Shown here: in pieces, positions 12,977 to 15,487 of the stretch
How the letters are laid out: each line of letters starts with the position of its first letter
Numbering within the stretch: the first letter of the stretch is position 1
Assembly (NCBI GenBank): GCA_022449325.1
Contig: JAKUSK010000003.1
Coordinates: 32,680 to 48,166, forward strand
DNA: 15,487 bases
Direction: 5' to 3'
Origin: Nitrososphaerales archaeon
GTDB lineage: Archaea > Thermoproteota > Nitrososphaeria > Nitrososphaerales > UBA57
Program-made: the position numbers and the translations under genes
The notes under the pieces: model-generated
The model's database searches: none
What the model was told of the DNA's origin: nothing
The model's input: only the letters and a program-made list of their open reading frames with translations

Positions 12977-15487
12977 TTAATTTTTACGTTTCACTAGACT
13001 ATTAACAGAATAGACAGTAATGAGAAGAACAACAAGAGATATAACAAGAGTTGGAAGATATCTGTTTAATAGTTCCTCAGATACAGATGTAGAAAATTGT
13101 TCGATGTCAACAGAAATCAACTGACCCATGAATTCATGTGAAATTTCAGGTTTAAAGATCAATTGTTTACCAGGAGTAAGACTCTTAGCTGTAGTTTTTA
13201 ATTCAATAGAATCATTAGGATTTAATTGAGAGATTTCTGTAAAGATTGATTCGTCCAATATCTCAAGATTTTCAATAACGCCTGGAACTACAGAAATTGA
13301 TTTAATAGGTGTTTTAGAAGGATTGTCAATAGTAATAATTAATTCAATTTCTTGATTATCTAAAATTTCATCTGGAATAGTTTTGATTGTAACTATTGGA
13401 GCTTCAGTGATATTAACAGGGATTTGAGAAGTAAATATTCTCATAGTTTGACCTCCTAGAGTGAATTCACCCCATGCCTGCAATAAATTACGATTGACTT
13501 CGTCGCGACTAGCAATAAGATAATCATAGTTCATAATACCATCAGCTTCAAGACTCGATCTTTCGTTCCATTGTTCTCCTTCTTGAACGACGTATTCAGG
13601 ATCATTTCCATTTATTTGTATATCAAATAATTTTAGATTGCCATTATTTGCAAAGTCAACAGAAATTGTGAAATTATATCCTACAAGTGCAGAATTGGTA
13701 TCAATATTTTTGTCGATATGAATAGCAGTAGGTAATACTATAGAATCGGACAATATTCTATAATCCTTTCCATGATAACTGACATCGACAGAGGCAGGAG
13801 TAAGAAGCGTATTATGAGAAGAATCATGTTTTACATAATATACAAAAGTAGATGAATTAGAAGGTTGTAACAAAGGTATTGTGGTTTCAAATCGGTCATT
13901 TAATTTAGTAAGATTATCTCCACCACTAGAATAAACAACAGAAGAAGGAATAAGATCTATAAGACGGAGATCATTTAAGTCTTCAGCACCATTATTTGTA
14001 ATACGAAGAACTACCTCAATTTCGTCATCCCAAACACCAGCAATAGGGATTTCGGAGATTTTATCAACTACAATTTCAGGAGAATTAAAAATAGGAATCG
14101 AATATAGATTAAAGTCATTAATTAATGATACAGGGTTAGAAGAGATTGTATTGAAATCTACGCCGTCAGACCAAATAATTTTCCATTCATAAATATTTTC
14201 ATTAAAGAAATAATCATGTCGTGAAATATTGAGTTCTAATATTTCAAAAGAATTAGGGGCAATTGATTCAAAACTTTCAAACAATTCGCCATTCAATTCT
14301 ACAGAAACGTCATAAGCAGATCGAGTACCGAGATTTTTAATCTCAAGGTGAGATACAAAGTCATCGTGAATAGTGACATATGAGTTGTTATAATGAGAAG
14401 TTGCAATGAGTGCAGGTTTAACATCATTCAGGTTAACATAAAGGCTGTTAGACAAAGTAGTTTTAGAGAATTCATCATCGCCTAATTGGAAGCTGTACTC
14501 GAATACAGTATCTTGAGAACTAGTTTCCACATTAGTAGATTCGGAAGTATCAACTTGAAGAAGTTTAGATATAGTAACAGAGTCACCAGGCAACAAGTCT
14601 TCTATAATTGTATCATTTTGTCCTGATTCTAAAAGATTAAAATCGTCAACCCACCACTCATCGGTAAAAGTAACTTCGTCTATTTTATGACCACCTAGAA
14701 GAGGGGAAAGATTAGAAAATGTAATACGAGATTCAATAGTATCACCATCAGAGCCTGAAGTTTTATCAATTACACGAACAACCGAAAGAACAGGCGGATA
14801 ATAATCTAATGGAATTGAAGCATTAAAGGAAGATCCTCTAGATAAATCAAAAATCAACTCAGAATGCAAATTATCAATGTCATTATTAAGAGTAGAAGAA
14901 ATACCAGACATGTTTAGAGAATTAACTTCTTTGGAATTAATCAGAGAACCATAGGATTGAACATTAATTATTGATTCAGTGGAGAGAGAAGAAGCATTAA
15001 TTGATTGAACACTGAAAAGAGCCAATAATTCAAGTTGTGTACCTTGAATACTAAAATCTCCAGGAGTATTATCAATAACAGCAGAATTACTTATTCCTGC
15101 AAATTCAATAGAATAAACTAAATCATTTCGTTGTTTTTCTCCGGAAAATACAATAACTTGATCACGATTAGAATTAAAGAACTGTTTAGTAACTAATTGA
15201 TTAAATCCTGGATCGTTATTAGTAAATGCGTTCCAGAAAACATCAACTACTATATTAGATTCTCCATAAGAATAATAACTATAAACATTATTTTGTGAAG
15301 TGTTTGGATTATAAGTAATAAATCCAAGATGAAGTTCATTAGATAAAACATGTGCAAATTTATCAGCGTTAGATTGACTATTTGCATGTATTGTAAGAAG
15401 AGCGCCTTTATTTGGTAAGTTAGAATCTAACAATCCATAACCATTGTTTGTAAATATGTCAAAACTTGGCTCAAATGAACCCTTATG
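12977..15487 (-). CDS. Large membrane-anchored surface protein with CARDB/DUF11-like repeats; 5' end outside window
   Basis: The frame is open to the right edge of the window, so this is the C-terminal 836 residues of a longer protein; the TTG at 15433 is not a likely start because sense codons continue upstream. I see no cysteine in it. About a dozen N-x-S/T sequons are present (for example NAS, NLS, NDT, NFT, NIT), as expected of a glycosylated archaeal exoprotein. Several segments look like repeated beta-sandwich domains of the CARDB/DUF11/COG1361 type, such as EVVLRITNNGAEDLNDLRLI and ELIITIDNPSKTPIKSISVV. The C-terminus has one hydrophobic span (YLPTLVISLVVLLITVYSVN) followed by a short basic tail, SLVKRKN, giving an outside body with the tail in the cytoplasm. 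The specific function is unknown. It ends 3 bp from the convergent mevalonate-pathway gene. Confidence 0.8.
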   Translation of the reverse strand, partial: HKGSFEPSFDIFTNNGYGLLDSNLPNKGALLTIHANSQSNADKFAHVLSNELHLGFITYNPNTSQNNVYSYYSYGESNIVVDVFWNAFTNNDPGFNQLVTKQFFNSNRDQVIVFSGEKQRNDLVYSIEFAGISNSAVIDNTPGDFSIQGTQLELLALFSVQSINASSLSTESIINVQSYGSLINSKEVNSLNMSGISSTLNNDIDNLHSELIFDLSRGSSFNASIPLDYYPPVLSVVRVIDKTSGSDGDTIESRITFSNLSPLLGGHKIDEVTFTDEWWVDDFNLLESGQNDTIIEDLLPGDSVTISKLLQVDTSESTNVETSSQDTVFEYSFQLGDDEFSKTTLSNSLYVNLNDVKPALIATSHYNNSYVTIHDDFVSHLEIKNLGTRSAYDVSVELNGELFESFESIAPNSFEILELNISRHDYFFNENIYEWKIIWSDGVDFNTISSNPVSLINDFNLYSIPIFNSPEIVVDKISEIPIAGVWDDEIEVVLRITNNGAEDLNDLRLIDLIPSSVVYSSGGDNLTKLNDRFETTIPLLQPSNSSTFVYYVKHDSSHNTLLTPASVDVSYHGKDYRILSDSIVLPTAIHIDKNIDTNSALVGYNFTISVDFANNGNLKLFDIQINGNDPEYVVQEGEQWNERSSLEADGIMNYDYLIASRDEVNRNLLQAWGEFTLGGQTMRIFTSQIPVNITEAPIVTIKTIPDEILDNQEIELIITIDNPSKTPIKSISVVPGVIENLEILDESIFTEISQLNPNDSIELKTTAKSLTPGKQLIFKPEISHEFMGQLISVDIEQFSTSVSEELLNRYLPTLVISLVVLLITVYSVNSLVKRKN

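Noticed and set aside
12971..12995. Short T-run after the mevalonate-pathway stop as a dedicated terminator
   Set aside because: Only five consecutive T residues, inside the end of the convergent gene; too weak in A+T-rich DNA to call.
15431..15433. TTG at 15433 as the start of the surface protein
   Set aside because: Eighteen further sense codons follow upstream to the window edge, and no signal peptide begins at the TTG.

Overview
This is an archaeal chromosome segment, strongly A+T-rich by eye, with very tight gene spacing. The archaeal assignment rests on an RpoH/RpoB/RpoA RNA polymerase operon, archaeal-type ribosomal proteins (uS12, uS7, L30e, S3Ae), a short two-KH NusA, a proteasome alpha subunit, a DUF371 protein and a GHMP enzyme of the decarboxylase branch of the mevalonate pathway. 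The unsplit RpoB and the haloarchaeal/Thermoplasmata-like mevalonate enzyme suggest a marine Thermoplasmatota lineage (Poseidoniia-like). This is inference. The single-gene RpoA is best known from Thaumarchaeota and some Asgard archaea, so the placement is not secure.

Left two thirds (1-10220, all minus strand). Transcription runs right to left: rpoH, rpoB, rpoA (A' and A'' in one chain), rpl30e, nusA, rpsL, rpsG, rps3ae. This is the classic archaeal polymerase/ribosomal cluster, but rpsG is followed by rps3ae where elongation-factor genes are often found. Junctions are -4, 5, 5, 57, 61 (or 76), 6 and 15 nt. Closely packed genes have Shine-Dalgarno motifs placed in the end of the upstream gene. 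nusA and rpsL follow longer gaps that hold TATA-like boxes, suggesting internal promoters. rps3ae leaves the window in a tail of exact 15-bp repeats encoding VEEPT.

Middle (10221-12973). A 133-bp divergent promoter region separates rpoH from a plus-strand gene for a small CoA-binding-fold protein. That gene converges, with a 2-bp gap, on psmA (minus strand). psmA is divergent from a two-gene plus-strand operon of a DUF371 protein and a mevalonate-pathway decarboxylase-family enzyme. The 67-bp psmA/DUF371 intergenic region has a self-complementary TATA-like element almost exactly midway between the two start codons, and an 18-bp perfect palindrome touching the psmA start.

Right end (12977-15487, minus strand). 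This is the C-terminal 836 residues of a large cysteine-free, sequon-rich surface protein with repeated beta-sandwich-like domains and a C-terminal membrane anchor. Its start is outside the window.

Together the genes cover transcription, translation, protein degradation, isoprenoid lipid synthesis and the cell surface. No mobile element, tRNA, rRNA or CRISPR array was seen. No wholly new system is evident. The most notable points are the S3Ae repeat tail, the cysteine-rich insertion in RpoB, the fused RpoA, and the loss of the canonical catalytic Asp in the mevalonate enzyme.
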